The position numbers and the translations under genes were made by a program. Source: Ancylobacter defluvii (GTDB lineage Bacteria > Pseudomonadota > Alphaproteobacteria > Rhizobiales > Xanthobacteraceae). From it: DNA of 64,000 nucleotides. Each line of letters opens with the position of its first letter. Within the stretch, counting starts at the first letter, position 1. The stretch spans positions 158,240 through 222,239 of the forward strand of contig NZ_JAHBGD010000017.1 in NCBI RefSeq assembly GCF_018390605.1. The letters are read 5' to 3'. This document shows positions 1 through 7,169 of this stretch, one piece after another. Under the pieces are notes generated by a model that was not told the DNA's origin, made no database searches, and was given only the letters and a program-made list of their open reading frames with translations.

Positions 1-1
1 C

Positions 2-550
2 TTCAAGGAACGCGAGCTGACCAGGATGAAGGAGCACGAAATCGTCCGCGCCGGCGTCGGCCGCAAGTTCCAGAACCCGTCGATCTACGAGGACCTCACC
101 GTCTTCGAGAACCTGGAAATCTCCTACCCGAAGGGCCGCACCGTCAGGGGCGCCCTCACCTTCCGCCGTGACAGTGCGGTGAAGGAGCGGGTGCAGGAGG
201 TCGCCGAGACCATTTTCCTCGCCGACCAGCTCGACCAGCGCGCCGAATATCTCTCGCACGGCCAGAAGCAGTGGCTGGAGATCGGCATGCTGCTGATCCA
301 GGACCCCGAGTTGCTGATGCTCGACGAGCCGGTGGCCGGCATGAGCGTCTCCGAGCGCAAGAAGACCGCCGAGCTGCTCAACCGCATCATCAAGGACCGC
401 TCGGTGATCGTCATCGAGCACGACATGAAGTTCGTCGAGGACATCGCCCACAAGGTGACGGTGCTGCACCAGGGCAAGATCCTGTCGGAGGGTTCGATGG
501 CCAAGGTCCAGGCGGACCCCAAGGTCATCGAAGTCTATCTCGGTCATTGA
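2..550 (+). CDS. urtD: Urea/short-amide ABC transporter ATP-binding protein UrtD, C-terminal part
   Basis: This is the C-terminal 182 residues of a branched-chain-type ABC ATPase; the 5' end, including the Walker A loop, lies outside the window. Visible are the Q-loop region (RKFQNPSIYEDLTVFENL), the UrtD-type signature LSHGQKQWLEIGM, Walker B LLMLDEPVAGM and the switch histidine in VIEHDM. The LSHGQ variant of LSGGQ is typical of UrtD. It is followed after 11 bp by UrtE, so the two make the ATPase pair of a five-gene importer. The formamidase downstream suggests the substrate could be formamide or short amides (FmdE-like) as well as urea. Confidence 0.9.
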   Translation, partial: FKERELTRMKEHEIVRAGVGRKFQNPSIYEDLTVFENLEISYPKGRTVRGALTFRRDSAVKERVQEVAETIFLADQLDQRAEYLSHGQKQWLEIGMLLIQDPELLMLDEPVAGMSVSERKKTAELLNRIIKDRSVIVIEHDMKFVEDIAHKVTVLHQGKILSEGSMAKVQADPKVIEVYLGH

Positions 551-561
551 GGAGGCACGCC

Positions 562-1251
562 ATGCTCGATATCGCCGACCTCCACGTCTCCTACGGCCAG
601 AGCGAGGTGCTGCACGGCCTCGACATCAAGGTGGCGCCGAACGAGATCGTCGCCATCATGGGCCGTAACGGCATGGGCAAGACCACGCTGATGAAGTCGC
701 TCATGGGCATCGTGCCGACCAAGAGCGGCTCGGTCACCCTCGGCGCCACCGACATCACCAGGCTCAAGAGCTATGAGCGGGTGGCCAACGGCATCGCCTA
801 TGTGCCGCAGGGCCGCATGATCTTCTCCACCATGACGGTGCAGGAGAACATCGAGACCGGCCTGATCCCGCGCGGCGAGATCAAGGTGCCGCCGGACCTT
901 TACGAGCTGTTCCCGGTGCTGCTGGAGATGAAGGGCCGGCGCGGTGGCAACCTCTCCGGCGGCCAGCAGCAGCAGCTCGCCATCGCCCGCGCGCTCGCCA
1001 CCCAGCCGAAGGTGCTGCTGCTCGACGAGCCGACCGAAGGCATCCAGCCCTCGATCATTCGCGAGATGGCGCGCACGCTGAAGCGCATCCGCGACGAGCG
1101 CGGCCTGTCGATCGTGGTGTCGGAGCAGGTGCTGTCCTTCGCCCTCGACATCGCCGACCGGGTGCTGGTGATCGAGAACGGCGAGATCGTCCATGAGGAC
1201 AAGCGCGCCGATGTCGACGAGGCCAAGGTCGCGCGCTTCCTCTCCGTCTGA
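562..1251 (+). CDS. urtE: Urea/short-amide ABC transporter ATP-binding protein UrtE
   Basis: A 229-residue ABC ATPase, the full length for UrtE/LivF. Walker A is GRNGMGKTT at residues 34-42, the signature is NLSGGQQQQLAIARAL and Walker B is VLLLDEPTEGIQPS. The ATG at 562 is preferred over upstream in-frame starts because it follows GAGGAGG and because those starts would overlap urtD. The TEGIQPSII sequence and the UrtD partner separate UrtE from amino-acid LivF. It probably energises uptake of urea or amides at the inner membrane, feeding the formamidase encoded 77 bp downstream; the FmdF name used in Methylophilus would be equally apt. Confidence 0.93.
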   Translation: MLDIADLHVSYGQSEVLHGLDIKVAPNEIVAIMGRNGMGKTTLMKSLMGIVPTKSGSVTLGATDITRLKSYERVANGIAYVPQGRMIFSTMTVQENIETGLIPRGEIKVPPDLYELFPVLLEMKGRRGGNLSGGQQQQLAIARALATQPKVLLLDEPTEGIQPSIIREMARTLKRIRDERGLSIVVSEQVLSFALDIADRVLVIENGEIVHEDKRADVDEAKVARFLSV

Positions 1252-1328
1252 GGCCCGGCACCGGCCTGCGGGCCGGCGCCCCATTTCCAAACTCTTCCGC
1301 ATGCAGTCCAAGGGGAACGGAGTTCGCC

Positions 1329-2564
1329 ATGCCTGAAACACTGATCTCGGTCGACCTGTCGAAGCCGGCCACGGAGAACGAATATCTGCACAATCGCTGG
1401 CATCCGGACATTCCGATCGCCACCTGGGTCGAGCCCGGCGCCGACTTCCTCGTCGAGACCGTCGACTGGACCGGCGGCGCCATCGCCAACAATGATTCCG
1501 CCGACGACATCCGTGATGTCGACCTGTCGACCGTGCACTATCTCTCCGGCCCGATCGGGGTGAAGGGCGCCAAGCCCGGCGACCTGCTGGTGGTCGACAT
1601 CCTCGACGCCGGCACGCTGAAGGGCCATGAATGGGGCTTCAACGGCTTCTTCTCCAAGAAGAACGGCGGCGGCTTCCTTACCGATCACTTCCCGTTCGCC
1701 CAGAAGTCGATCTGGCACTATGAGGGCATGTTCACCCGCTCGCGCCACGTGCCGGGCGTCGGCTTCGCCGGCCTCATCCATCCCGGCCTCATCGGCACCC
1801 TGCCCTCGCAGAAGCTGCTCGACACCTGGAACGCCCGCGAGCAGGCACTGATCGACACCAACCCGACCCGCGTGCCGCCGCTCGCCAACCCGCCGGCGCC
1901 CAAGACCGCGCATCTCGGCAAGCTCGGCAAGGGCGACGCCTGGGACAAGGTGGCCTCGGAGGGCGCCCGCACCGTGCCGCCGCGCGAACATGGCGGCAAT
2001 TGCGACATCAAGGACCTGTCGCGCGGCTCGAAGATCTATTTCCCGGTCTATGTCGACGGCGCCGGCCTCTCCATGGGCGACATGCACTTCTCCCAGGGCG
2101 ACGGCGAGATCACCTTCTGCGGCGCCATCGAGATGTTCGGCGCCTGGCTGCACATCAAGGTCGACCTGATCAAGAACGGCATGGAGATGTACGGGATCAA
2201 GAACCCGATCTTCAAGCCGTCGCCGATCACCCCGAACTACAAGGATTACCTGATCTTCGAGGGCATCTCGGTCGACGAGAGCGGCACCCAGCACTATCTC
2301 GACGCCAATGTCGCCTATCGCCAGGCCTGCCTCAACGCCATCGAGTACCTGAAGAAGTTCGGCTATTCCGGCGCGCAGGCGCACTCGATCCTCGGCGTGG
2401 CGCCGGTGCAGGGCCATCTCTCCGGCGTGGTCGACATCCCGAACTCCTGCGCCACGCTGTGGCTGCCGACCGAGATCTTCGACTTCGACATCAAGCCCTC
2501 CTCGGCCGGTCCGACCAAGTTCATCGATGGCTCGGTCGACATGCCGCTCTCGCCGGACCTCTGA
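1329..2564 (+). CDS. fmdA: Formamidase
   Basis: A 411-residue member of the acetamidase/formamidase family that hydrolyses formamide to formate and ammonia in the cytoplasm. The sequence is collinear with Methylophilus-type FmdA: N-terminal RWHPDIP, the central block HGGNCDIKDLSRGSKIYFPVYV, and the GDGEITFCGAIEM segment that contains the family's conserved Glu/Cys region. Length matches the family (about 400-415 residues). ATG 1329 lies downstream of GGGGAACGGAG. Its position between urtDE and fmdB reproduces the fmd cluster of methylotrophs, which supports formamidase over acetamidase. Confidence 0.93.
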   Translation: MPETLISVDLSKPATENEYLHNRWHPDIPIATWVEPGADFLVETVDWTGGAIANNDSADDIRDVDLSTVHYLSGPIGVKGAKPGDLLVVDILDAGTLKGHEWGFNGFFSKKNGGGFLTDHFPFAQKSIWHYEGMFTRSRHVPGVGFAGLIHPGLIGTLPSQKLLDTWNAREQALIDTNPTRVPPLANPPAPKTAHLGKLGKGDAWDKVASEGARTVPPREHGGNCDIKDLSRGSKIYFPVYVDGAGLSMGDMHFSQGDGEITFCGAIEMFGAWLHIKVDLIKNGMEMYGIKNPIFKPSPITPNYKDYLIFEGISVDESGTQHYLDANVAYRQACLNAIEYLKKFGYSGAQAHSILGVAPVQGHLSGVVDIPNSCATLWLPTEIFDFDIKPSSAGPTKFIDGSVDMPLSPDL

Positions 2565-2644
2565 CCCCCATTTGAACGTCCGGCCGGCGGGACGGTGGCG
2601 ACGCCGCCCCGCCTCCATCGAGGAAACGCCCGAGGAGAAGGCTC

Positions 2645-3013
2645 ATGCCCGTCTATGAATATCTCTGCGAGGAGTGCGGCGACTTCACCGCGCTGCGCCC
2701 GATGAGCGAGTATCTCGACCCGCAGCCCTGCCCGGATTGCGCCCGCTCCGCCCCGCGCGTGATGCTCACCGCCCCGCATTTCACCTCGATGTCGCGGACG
2801 AGCTTCAGCGCCCACGCGACCAACGAGCAGGCCCGCCACGCGCCGATGAGCGTCGATGGCTACCGGGAGAAGCAGGAGCGCGCCAGACATGCCGCCGGCT
2901 GCTCCTGCTGTTCCGGCGGCATGAAGAGCCGGACGAAGAAGAACCGCACAGCCACCTCGGCGAGCGGCGCCAAGAGCTTTCCCTCGGCGCGCCCGTGGAT
3001 GATCAGCCACTGA
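2645..3013 (+). CDS. fmdB: FmdB-family zinc-ribbon protein
   Basis: A 122-residue protein with an N-terminal zinc ribbon: Cys8-x2-Cys11 and Cys29-x2-Cys32, starting MPVYEYLCEECG, the hallmark of the FmdB/CxxC_CXXC_SSSS family. In Methylophilus FmdB was proposed to regulate formamidase; the biochemical role is otherwise unknown. The rest is polar, with a second Cys cluster (CSCC near residue 91) and a basic tail. A good Shine-Dalgarno (GAGGAGAAGG) precedes ATG 2645. It sits 80 bp after fmdA and is probably in the same transcript. Confidence 0.85.
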   Translation: MPVYEYLCEECGDFTALRPMSEYLDPQPCPDCARSAPRVMLTAPHFTSMSRTSFSAHATNEQARHAPMSVDGYREKQERARHAAGCSCCSGGMKSRTKKNRTATSASGAKSFPSARPWMISH

Positions 3014-3090
3014 GCGGCGCGGCGGCATTCCCTTCGTCAGGGCCGGGCCTGGCCCCCGCCATCCACGCCTTTCAAGTCCGGGCACCGTCT

Positions 3091-3121
3091 CGTCATCCCC
3101 GGGCCAGGCCCGGCGATGACG
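3091..3121. repeat. Imperfect intergenic palindrome between fmdB and ggt
   Basis: The 31-bp stretch has matching ends CGTCATC and GATGACG and a GC-rich core (CCCGGGCC and GGCCCGG overlap). It lies between the convergent fmdB and ggt genes. It resembles the abundant CGTCATCCCCGGGC-type intergenic repeats of Hyphomicrobiales and may also act as a bidirectional terminator, although no T-run follows. Confidence 0.5.
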
Positions 3122-3136
3122 AGCCCAGGCGCCGCC

Positions 3137-4918
3137 TCATTCCCCGATCACCGACCCCTCGCGGCGCGGATCGGCGGCGCCGGTCAATCCATTCGGCCCG
3201 ATCAGCACCGCCTGCACGCCCGAGGTCATCGGTGCCTTCTTCACCTTGAAGCCCAGCGCGGTGAGCTTAGGCTCCAGCGACTCGGCCGGGGTGCCCTCCT
3301 CGATCTCCACCGTGTCGAAGCGCGCCAGCACATTGGGAGCGGCGATGGCGGCGGGCAGGTCCATGCCCCAGTCGAGATGGGCGATCAGCGTCTTCGCGAC
3401 ATAGCCGATGATCTGGCTGCCGCCCGGCGAGCCCAGCGCCAGCAGCGGCTTGCCGTCCTTCATCACGATGGTCGGCGCCATGGAGGAGCGCGGGCGCTTT
3501 CCGGGCTCGACGCGGTTGGCGATCGGCACCCCGTCGCGCTGCGAGCGGAAGGAGAAGTCGGTCAGCTCGTTATTGAGCAGGAAGCCGCGCACCATCAGCC
3601 GCGAGCCGAAGCCGGCCTCGATGGTCGAGGTCATCGAGGCGACGTTGCCGGCCGCATCGACGATGGTGATCTGCGTCGTCGACGGCAGTTCGATCGCCTC
3701 GTCGTCGGCGCGCTTCGGCGCCAGCATGGCATGGTCCCAGGTCGGGTTGCCCGGCGCCACTTCCGGCAGCGCGTCGTCGCCCCGCAGCAGTTCGGCGCGG
3801 CGCTTGAGATAGTCCGGCGCCAGCAGCCCCTTGGTCGGCATCGGCACATAGTCCTGATCGGCCATGTAGCGGTCGCGGTCGGCAAAGGCGAGGCGCGAGG
3901 CATCGGCGATCAGCCGCCAGGCCTCCGGCGACTCCGGCCCCAGCGCCTTGAGGTCGTAGGATTGCAGCATGCCGAGGATTTGCCCGACGGTCAGGGCGCC
4001 GGAGCTCGGCGGCCCCATGCCGCAGACATCCACGTCGCGATAATCGGCACAGACCGGCGCCCGCTCCTTCACCCGATAGGCGCGCAAATCTTCCAGCGTC
4101 AGCACGCCGGGATTGCCCTTCGCCCCCCGCACCGTGCGCACGATGTCGCGGGCGATCGGGCCGCGATAGAAGGCGGCCGAGCCATAGCGGGCGAGCTGGC
4201 GCAGCGTATCGCCATAGGCCGGGTTCTTCAGCGTGGAGCCGACGGCGAGCGGCGCGCCCTTGTCGTCGAAGAAATAGGCGGCGGCGACCGGATTGGCCTT
4301 CAGCGTCTCGGCATCCTCGGCGATCAGCTTGGAGAGCCGCGGCGACACCGGGAAGCCCTCCTCGGAAAGCCGTACCGCCGGGCGGAGCAGATGCGCCCAG
4401 GCGATGTGGCCGTAGCGCCGGTGCACGAATTCCAGCAACCGCGGCGTTCCCGGCGTGCCGACCGAGCGGCCGCCCACCACGGCCGACATGAACTTCAGCG
4501 GCTCGCCCTTGGCGTCCTGGAACAGCGTCGGCGTCGCGGCGCGGGGCGCCGTCTCGCGGCCGTCGAAGGTGGTGAGGCGACCCGCCGCCGCATCCCAATA
4601 GACCAGCAGCGCGCCGCCGCCGAGGCCGGAGGATTGCGGCTCGACAAGGCCGAGTACCGCCTGCGCCGCCACCAGCGCGTCGATGGCGTTGCCGCCATTG
4701 CGCAGCGCCGCCGCGCCGGCCCGGGTGGCGAGCGGGTTGGCGGTGGCGACCATCCAGTGCGTGGAGGTCGCCGACTTCGCTGCGGCGGCAATGGCGCTCG
4801 GGGCTTCCGGCGCCTGCGTGTCCGAAGCCTGCTGGCCGAGGGCGGGCGTCGCCATCAGCGCCGCGGCCAAAATCCATCCAAGTGGCCTGTTCAGGGCATA
4901 GCCATAGGCACTGCGCAT
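3137..4918 (-). CDS. ggt: Gamma-glutamyltransferase
   Basis: A 593-residue periplasmic gamma-glutamyltransferase that cleaves or transfers the gamma-glutamyl group of glutathione and related compounds and matures by self-cleavage. An N-terminal signal peptide (about residues 1-28, ending ALMATPALGQQA) precedes the large-subunit domain. The nucleophile Thr lies in LPSTTQITIVDAAGNVASMTST, where the Ser-Thr-Thr context marks the autoprocessing site; the small subunit follows with GSRLMVRGFLLNNELTDFS and GSPGGSQII. ATG 4918 is chosen because GGGAGGTG lies 6 bp upstream; a GTG at 4924 falls inside that Shine-Dalgarno. Convergent with fmdB. Confidence 0.95.
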   Translation of the reverse strand: MRSAYGYALNRPLGWILAAALMATPALGQQASDTQAPEAPSAIAAAAKSATSTHWMVATANPLATRAGAAALRNGGNAIDALVAAQAVLGLVEPQSSGLGGGALLVYWDAAAGRLTTFDGRETAPRAATPTLFQDAKGEPLKFMSAVVGGRSVGTPGTPRLLEFVHRRYGHIAWAHLLRPAVRLSEEGFPVSPRLSKLIAEDAETLKANPVAAAYFFDDKGAPLAVGSTLKNPAYGDTLRQLARYGSAAFYRGPIARDIVRTVRGAKGNPGVLTLEDLRAYRVKERAPVCADYRDVDVCGMGPPSSGALTVGQILGMLQSYDLKALGPESPEAWRLIADASRLAFADRDRYMADQDYVPMPTKGLLAPDYLKRRAELLRGDDALPEVAPGNPTWDHAMLAPKRADDEAIELPSTTQITIVDAAGNVASMTSTIEAGFGSRLMVRGFLLNNELTDFSFRSQRDGVPIANRVEPGKRPRSSMAPTIVMKDGKPLLALGSPGGSQIIGYVAKTLIAHLDWGMDLPAAIAAPNVLARFDTVEIEEGTPAESLEPKLTALGFKVKKAPMTSGVQAVLIGPNGLTGAADPRREGSVIGE

Positions 4919-5115
4919 CGTCACCTCCCGTATCGAGAGGCCGTTCCGATCGATCGGAATGGCACTCGAATCCAGACATGGAGCCTTGTTCGGGCCGATC
5001 AGGCGCCGCTCCGCTCACCGAACATGTCACACCGCAACCCGATGTGAACAGTCGTGCCGTAAGGGAGGATGACGTCGGCGCGAATCACGTTAAGCTCACA
5101 TCGTCGTCAACAATC

Positions 5116-5132
5116 GAAAGGAGGTGATCCAG
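5116..5132 (+). promoter_or_regulatory. Extended Shine-Dalgarno: 17 nt complementary to the 16S rRNA 3' end
   Basis: GAAAGGAGGTGATCCAG matches, without mismatch, the reverse complement of the conserved 3' end of alphaproteobacterial 16S rRNA (CUGGAUCACCUCCUUUC). The GGAGG core lies 7 nt before a GTG codon at 5132, and the complementarity runs into that codon. Sequence on either side does not resemble rRNA, so this is not an rRNA fragment. It should be an exceptionally strong ribosome-binding site for the tiny ORF that follows. Confidence 0.75.
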
Positions 5133-5209
5133 TGTCTGATCGTCTTGATCCGCGGTCGTCGGTATCCGTGACCTGGACTCTTGCCTTTAGCGAGGTCCGT
5201 GCCGCGTGA
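5132..5209 (+). CDS. Putative 25-residue leader peptide
   Basis: A GTG-initiated ORF of 25 codons (peptide begins MSDRLDPRSS, ends AFSEVRAA) directly under the control of a 17-nt perfect anti-16S Shine-Dalgarno. Its TGA overlaps the ATG of a second tiny ORF (TGATG at 5207-5211). I do not recognise the peptide. The exceptional ribosome-binding site together with the following hairpins and terminator suggests a regulatory leader rather than a structural protein. It is too short for coding statistics, so the call rests on the start signal and the overlap. Confidence 0.55.
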   Translation: MSDRLDPRSSVSVTWTLAFSEVRAA

Positions 5210-5262
5210 TGCGACACAAAGCACCGTCCTTCGGACGGTTACCGGGCCGGGCCGCGGTCTGA
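5209..5262 (+). CDS. Putative second leader ORF, 17 residues
   Basis: ATG 5209 overlaps the stop of the 25-codon ORF (TGATG) and opens 17 codons ending at TGA 5260-5262; the peptide begins MRHKAPSFGR. One base after its stop comes ATG 5264, which opens the frame of the DUF188 gene. The ORF contains the 5223-5239 hairpin. This could be chance in GC-rich DNA; its support is the chain of overlapping or abutting stop and start codons. Confidence 0.35.
   Translation: MRHKAPSFGRLPGRAAV
5223..5239 (+). other. Stable hairpin in the DUF188 leader
   Basis: ACCGTCC (5223-5229), loop TTC, GGACGGT (5233-5239): a perfect 7-bp stem. It lies between the strong ribosome-binding site and the terminator-like stem and could pause polymerase or ribosomes. 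Confidence 0.5.
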
Positions 5263-5267
5263 CATGG

Positions 5268-5300
5268 GAAGGGCTGTCCTCACGGGCAGCCCTTCTTTCT
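5268..5300 (+). terminator. Rho-independent terminator-like stem upstream of DUF188
   Basis: GAAGGGCTG (5268-5276) pairs perfectly with CAGCCCTTC (5287-5295), followed by TTTCT. It lies 33 bp before the likely TTG start of the DUF188 gene. It can be the end of a short leader transcript or an attenuator controlled by the nested leader ORFs. Confidence 0.65.
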
Positions 5301-5332
5301 TGAGCCTTCCTCATCAACTGCAAATTAATACC

Positions 5333-5806
5333 TTGGCGAAATCCATCATCATCTATATCGACGCCGACGCCTGCCCGGTGAAGGACGAGACTTATCGTGT
5401 CGCCGAGCGCCATCGGCTCAAGGTGTTCGTGGTGGCCAACAGCTTCGTCAACACGCCGCGCACCGACTGGATCGAGCGGGTGATCGTGCCGGCCGGTGCC
5501 GACGTCGCCGACGACTGGATCGTCGAGCGGGTGGAGCCCGGTGACATCGTCATCACCACCGACGTGCCGCTCGCCGCTCGGGTAGTGGCCAAGGGAGCGG
5601 AAGCCTTGGCGCCGAGCGGCAAGGCGTTCACCGCCTCCTCCATCGGCCTGCAGCTGGCCACCCGCAATCTGATGCAGGATCTGCGCGAAGCCGGCGCTAT
5701 CACCGGCGGTCCCCGGCCGTTTTCGCCGCGCGACCGCTCGGAATTTCTGCAATCCTTGGAGAGAAGCGTCTCGCGCTTGAAACGAATGGGGTTCCACGCG
5801 GGTTGA
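5333..5806 (+). CDS. DUF188 (YaiI/YqxD family) protein
   Basis: A 157-residue PIN-like protein of unknown function with the family hallmarks IYIDADACPVKDE at the N-terminus, then TDWIERVIV, GDIVITTDVPLAARVV and the C-terminal GGPRPFSPRDRSEFLQSL. The family is typically 145-160 residues, which fits a TTG start at 5333 (peptide MAKSIIIYIDADACPV). The same frame is open back to ATG 5264, giving a 180-residue version that would read through the terminator-like hairpin; the extra residues are not family-like. No clear Shine-Dalgarno precedes either start, so translation may depend on the upstream leader ORFs. Confidence 0.85.
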   Translation: MAKSIIIYIDADACPVKDETYRVAERHRLKVFVVANSFVNTPRTDWIERVIVPAGADVADDWIVERVEPGDIVITTDVPLAARVVAKGAEALAPSGKAFTASSIGLQLATRNLMQDLREAGAITGGPRPFSPRDRSEFLQSLERSVSRLKRMGFHAG

Positions 5807-5840
5807 AGCGGTGGAACCCACCAGCCGACAGGAAACGCCC

Positions 5841-6602
5841 ATGCTCCAGGCCTGCCTTAACGGTTCGCGCGATAAGGCGTTTCACGCCGACACGCCGTTC
5901 ACCCCCGCCGAGCTCGCCTTCCAGGCGGAAATGGTGATCGCCGCCGGCGCCGGCGAACTGCATGTGCACCCGCGCGACGCAAGCGGGGCCGAGACGCTCG
6001 ACCCGGCCCACGTCGCCGCCACGCTGACCGCCATTCGCGCCCGCGTGCCCGGCGTGCCGGTCGGCCTGTCCACCCATGGCGGCATCGCCCCCGGCGGCAA
6101 GGGACGGCTCGACGCGGTGGCCGGGTGGACCGAGCGGCCGGACTATGTGTCGGTAAATCTCATCGAGGACGACGCGCCGGAAATGATCGCGCTGGCGCTC
6201 AAGCGCGGCATCGGCGTCGAGGCCGGCCTGTGGTCGGTCGCCGACGCCGAGCGCTTCGTGAAGCTCGCCGAGGCGCCGAAATGCCTGCGCATTCTCATCG
6301 AGATCAACGAGCAGGACGAGACGGAAGGGCTGGCGGCCGCTGCCGGCATCCGCACCGTGCTCGCTCGCGCCAGCCTCGACGTGCCGATCCTGCAGCACGG
6401 CCTCGACGCCACCGTCTGGCCGCTCTACCGCGACGCGCTGCTGCGCGGTCTCGACGGGCGCATCGGCCTGGAGGACGGCAAGCACCTGCCGAATGGCGAC
6501 GAGGCCGAGGGCAATGCCGCGCTGATCAAGGCGGCGTTCCTGATGTCGCGGGTGCCGCCCAATCTCGCGCCCGAGGCGATTCCGGCGGTGGGCGGGGGAT
6601 AA
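5841..6602 (+). CDS. 3-keto-5-aminohexanoate cleavage family (BKACE) protein
   Basis: A 253-residue DUF849/BKACE enzyme. The family condenses beta-keto acids with acetyl-CoA to give an acetoacetyl product and a new CoA ester; the substrate of this member cannot be told. Zn-binding ELHVHPRD is at about residues 39-46, with GLSTHGGI, VSVNLIEDDAPEM and the C-terminal GLEDGKHLPNGDEAEGNAALI. It is shorter than classical Kce (about 275). ATG 5841 is chosen because homology starts at MLQACLNGSRDK; no strong Shine-Dalgarno is seen. It follows the DUF188 gene by 34 bp, so the two may be cotranscribed. Confidence 0.85.
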   Translation: MLQACLNGSRDKAFHADTPFTPAELAFQAEMVIAAGAGELHVHPRDASGAETLDPAHVAATLTAIRARVPGVPVGLSTHGGIAPGGKGRLDAVAGWTERPDYVSVNLIEDDAPEMIALALKRGIGVEAGLWSVADAERFVKLAEAPKCLRILIEINEQDETEGLAAAAGIRTVLARASLDVPILQHGLDATVWPLYRDALLRGLDGRIGLEDGKHLPNGDEAEGNAALIKAAFLMSRVPPNLAPEAIPAVGGG

Positions 6603-6658
6603 AGCGCATCGCCGTCGTCAGGCGCGGTCGATCCGACCGGAATAGCAACCCCGCTTGG

Positions 6659-6690
6659 CGTTATGAGCGTGGATCGTTATGAGCGTGGAT
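6659..6690. repeat. Perfect 16-bp tandem duplication at the 3' end of the DUF1203 gene
   Basis: CGTTATGAGCGTGGAT occurs twice in immediate succession (6659-6674 and 6675-6690). It covers the end of the minus-strand DUF1203 gene. Because 16 is not a multiple of three, the second copy shifts the frame. Confidence 0.97.
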
Positions 6691-7101
6691 GTAGCAGGTG
6701 GCGGGATTGGCGAGCAGGCGCTCGATGAGTCCCTCCATCTCGCTGCCCTCGACGGTGTCTGCATCGACCATCGTCGCGTCGGCGTCGAACGCCCGCAACG
6801 ACAACAACCGGCGGCGCATGACATCCGATACCTGGTCGATGGCGTCATAGCGCCGGCTGGCGCTCTCGCGGACGAACATCGCGTGGCTGGCCCGATAGGG
6901 CGTGTCCGCCGGCGGGCTGGTGTGGTTGAGCAGCAGCACGGTCTCTCCCACCGCCGCCTCGCGCATCTCGATGCGGTCGGGAAAGCCCGGCGCCTCGTCG
7001 ACCACGACGCGCCGGATTCCCAGGCTCGCGAGTTCGGCGTCCGGCAGGCCGAAGTAGCGTTGAAACGGCACCGGCGACAGCCCGGTGATGCGGAACGACA
7101 T
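6661..7101 (-). CDS. DUF1203 protein, C-terminus altered by a 16-bp duplication
   Basis: A 146-residue protein of the uncharacterised DUF1203 family, starting MSFRITGLSPVPFQ, with RRVVVDEAPGFPDRIEMREA and GETVLLLNH in the middle. The reading frame ends in IHAHNDPRS. Removing one copy of the 16-bp tandem repeat (6659-6690) makes it continue IHAHNAKRGCYSGRIDRA and stop at 6618, which looks like the normal DUF1203 ending. As it stands the last dozen or so residues are lost or replaced; whether the protein still works is unknown. Convergent with the BKACE gene; start ATG 7101 follows GAGAAGAG. Confidence 0.8.
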   Translation of the reverse strand: MSFRITGLSPVPFQRYFGLPDAELASLGIRRVVVDEAPGFPDRIEMREAAVGETVLLLNHTSPPADTPYRASHAMFVRESASRRYDAIDQVSDVMRRRLLSLRAFDADATMVDADTVEGSEMEGLIERLLANPATCYIHAHNDPRS

Positions 7102-7169
7102 GTTGGACTCTTCTCAAGGTCCAACATGTCCCGCCGGCCGGGAGGCCACCACCCGTTATCGCCGCGCCT

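Noticed and set aside
1252..1328. GC-rich hairpin between urtE and fmdA as a terminator
   Set aside because: Inverted GGCCGG/CCGGCC sequence is present but there is no T-run, and the genes look like one functional unit.
3116..5047. Long plus-strand open frame opposite ggt
   Set aside because: It is antisense to a clear gamma-glutamyltransferase; its Arg/Gly-rich translation has no family and comes from GC-biased codons of the real gene.
5116..5132. Possible fragment of a 16S rRNA gene on the minus strand
   Set aside because: Only 17 nt match the 16S 3' end; sequence beyond does not continue as rRNA on either side, and a start codon sits at the right distance, so it is a ribosome-binding site.
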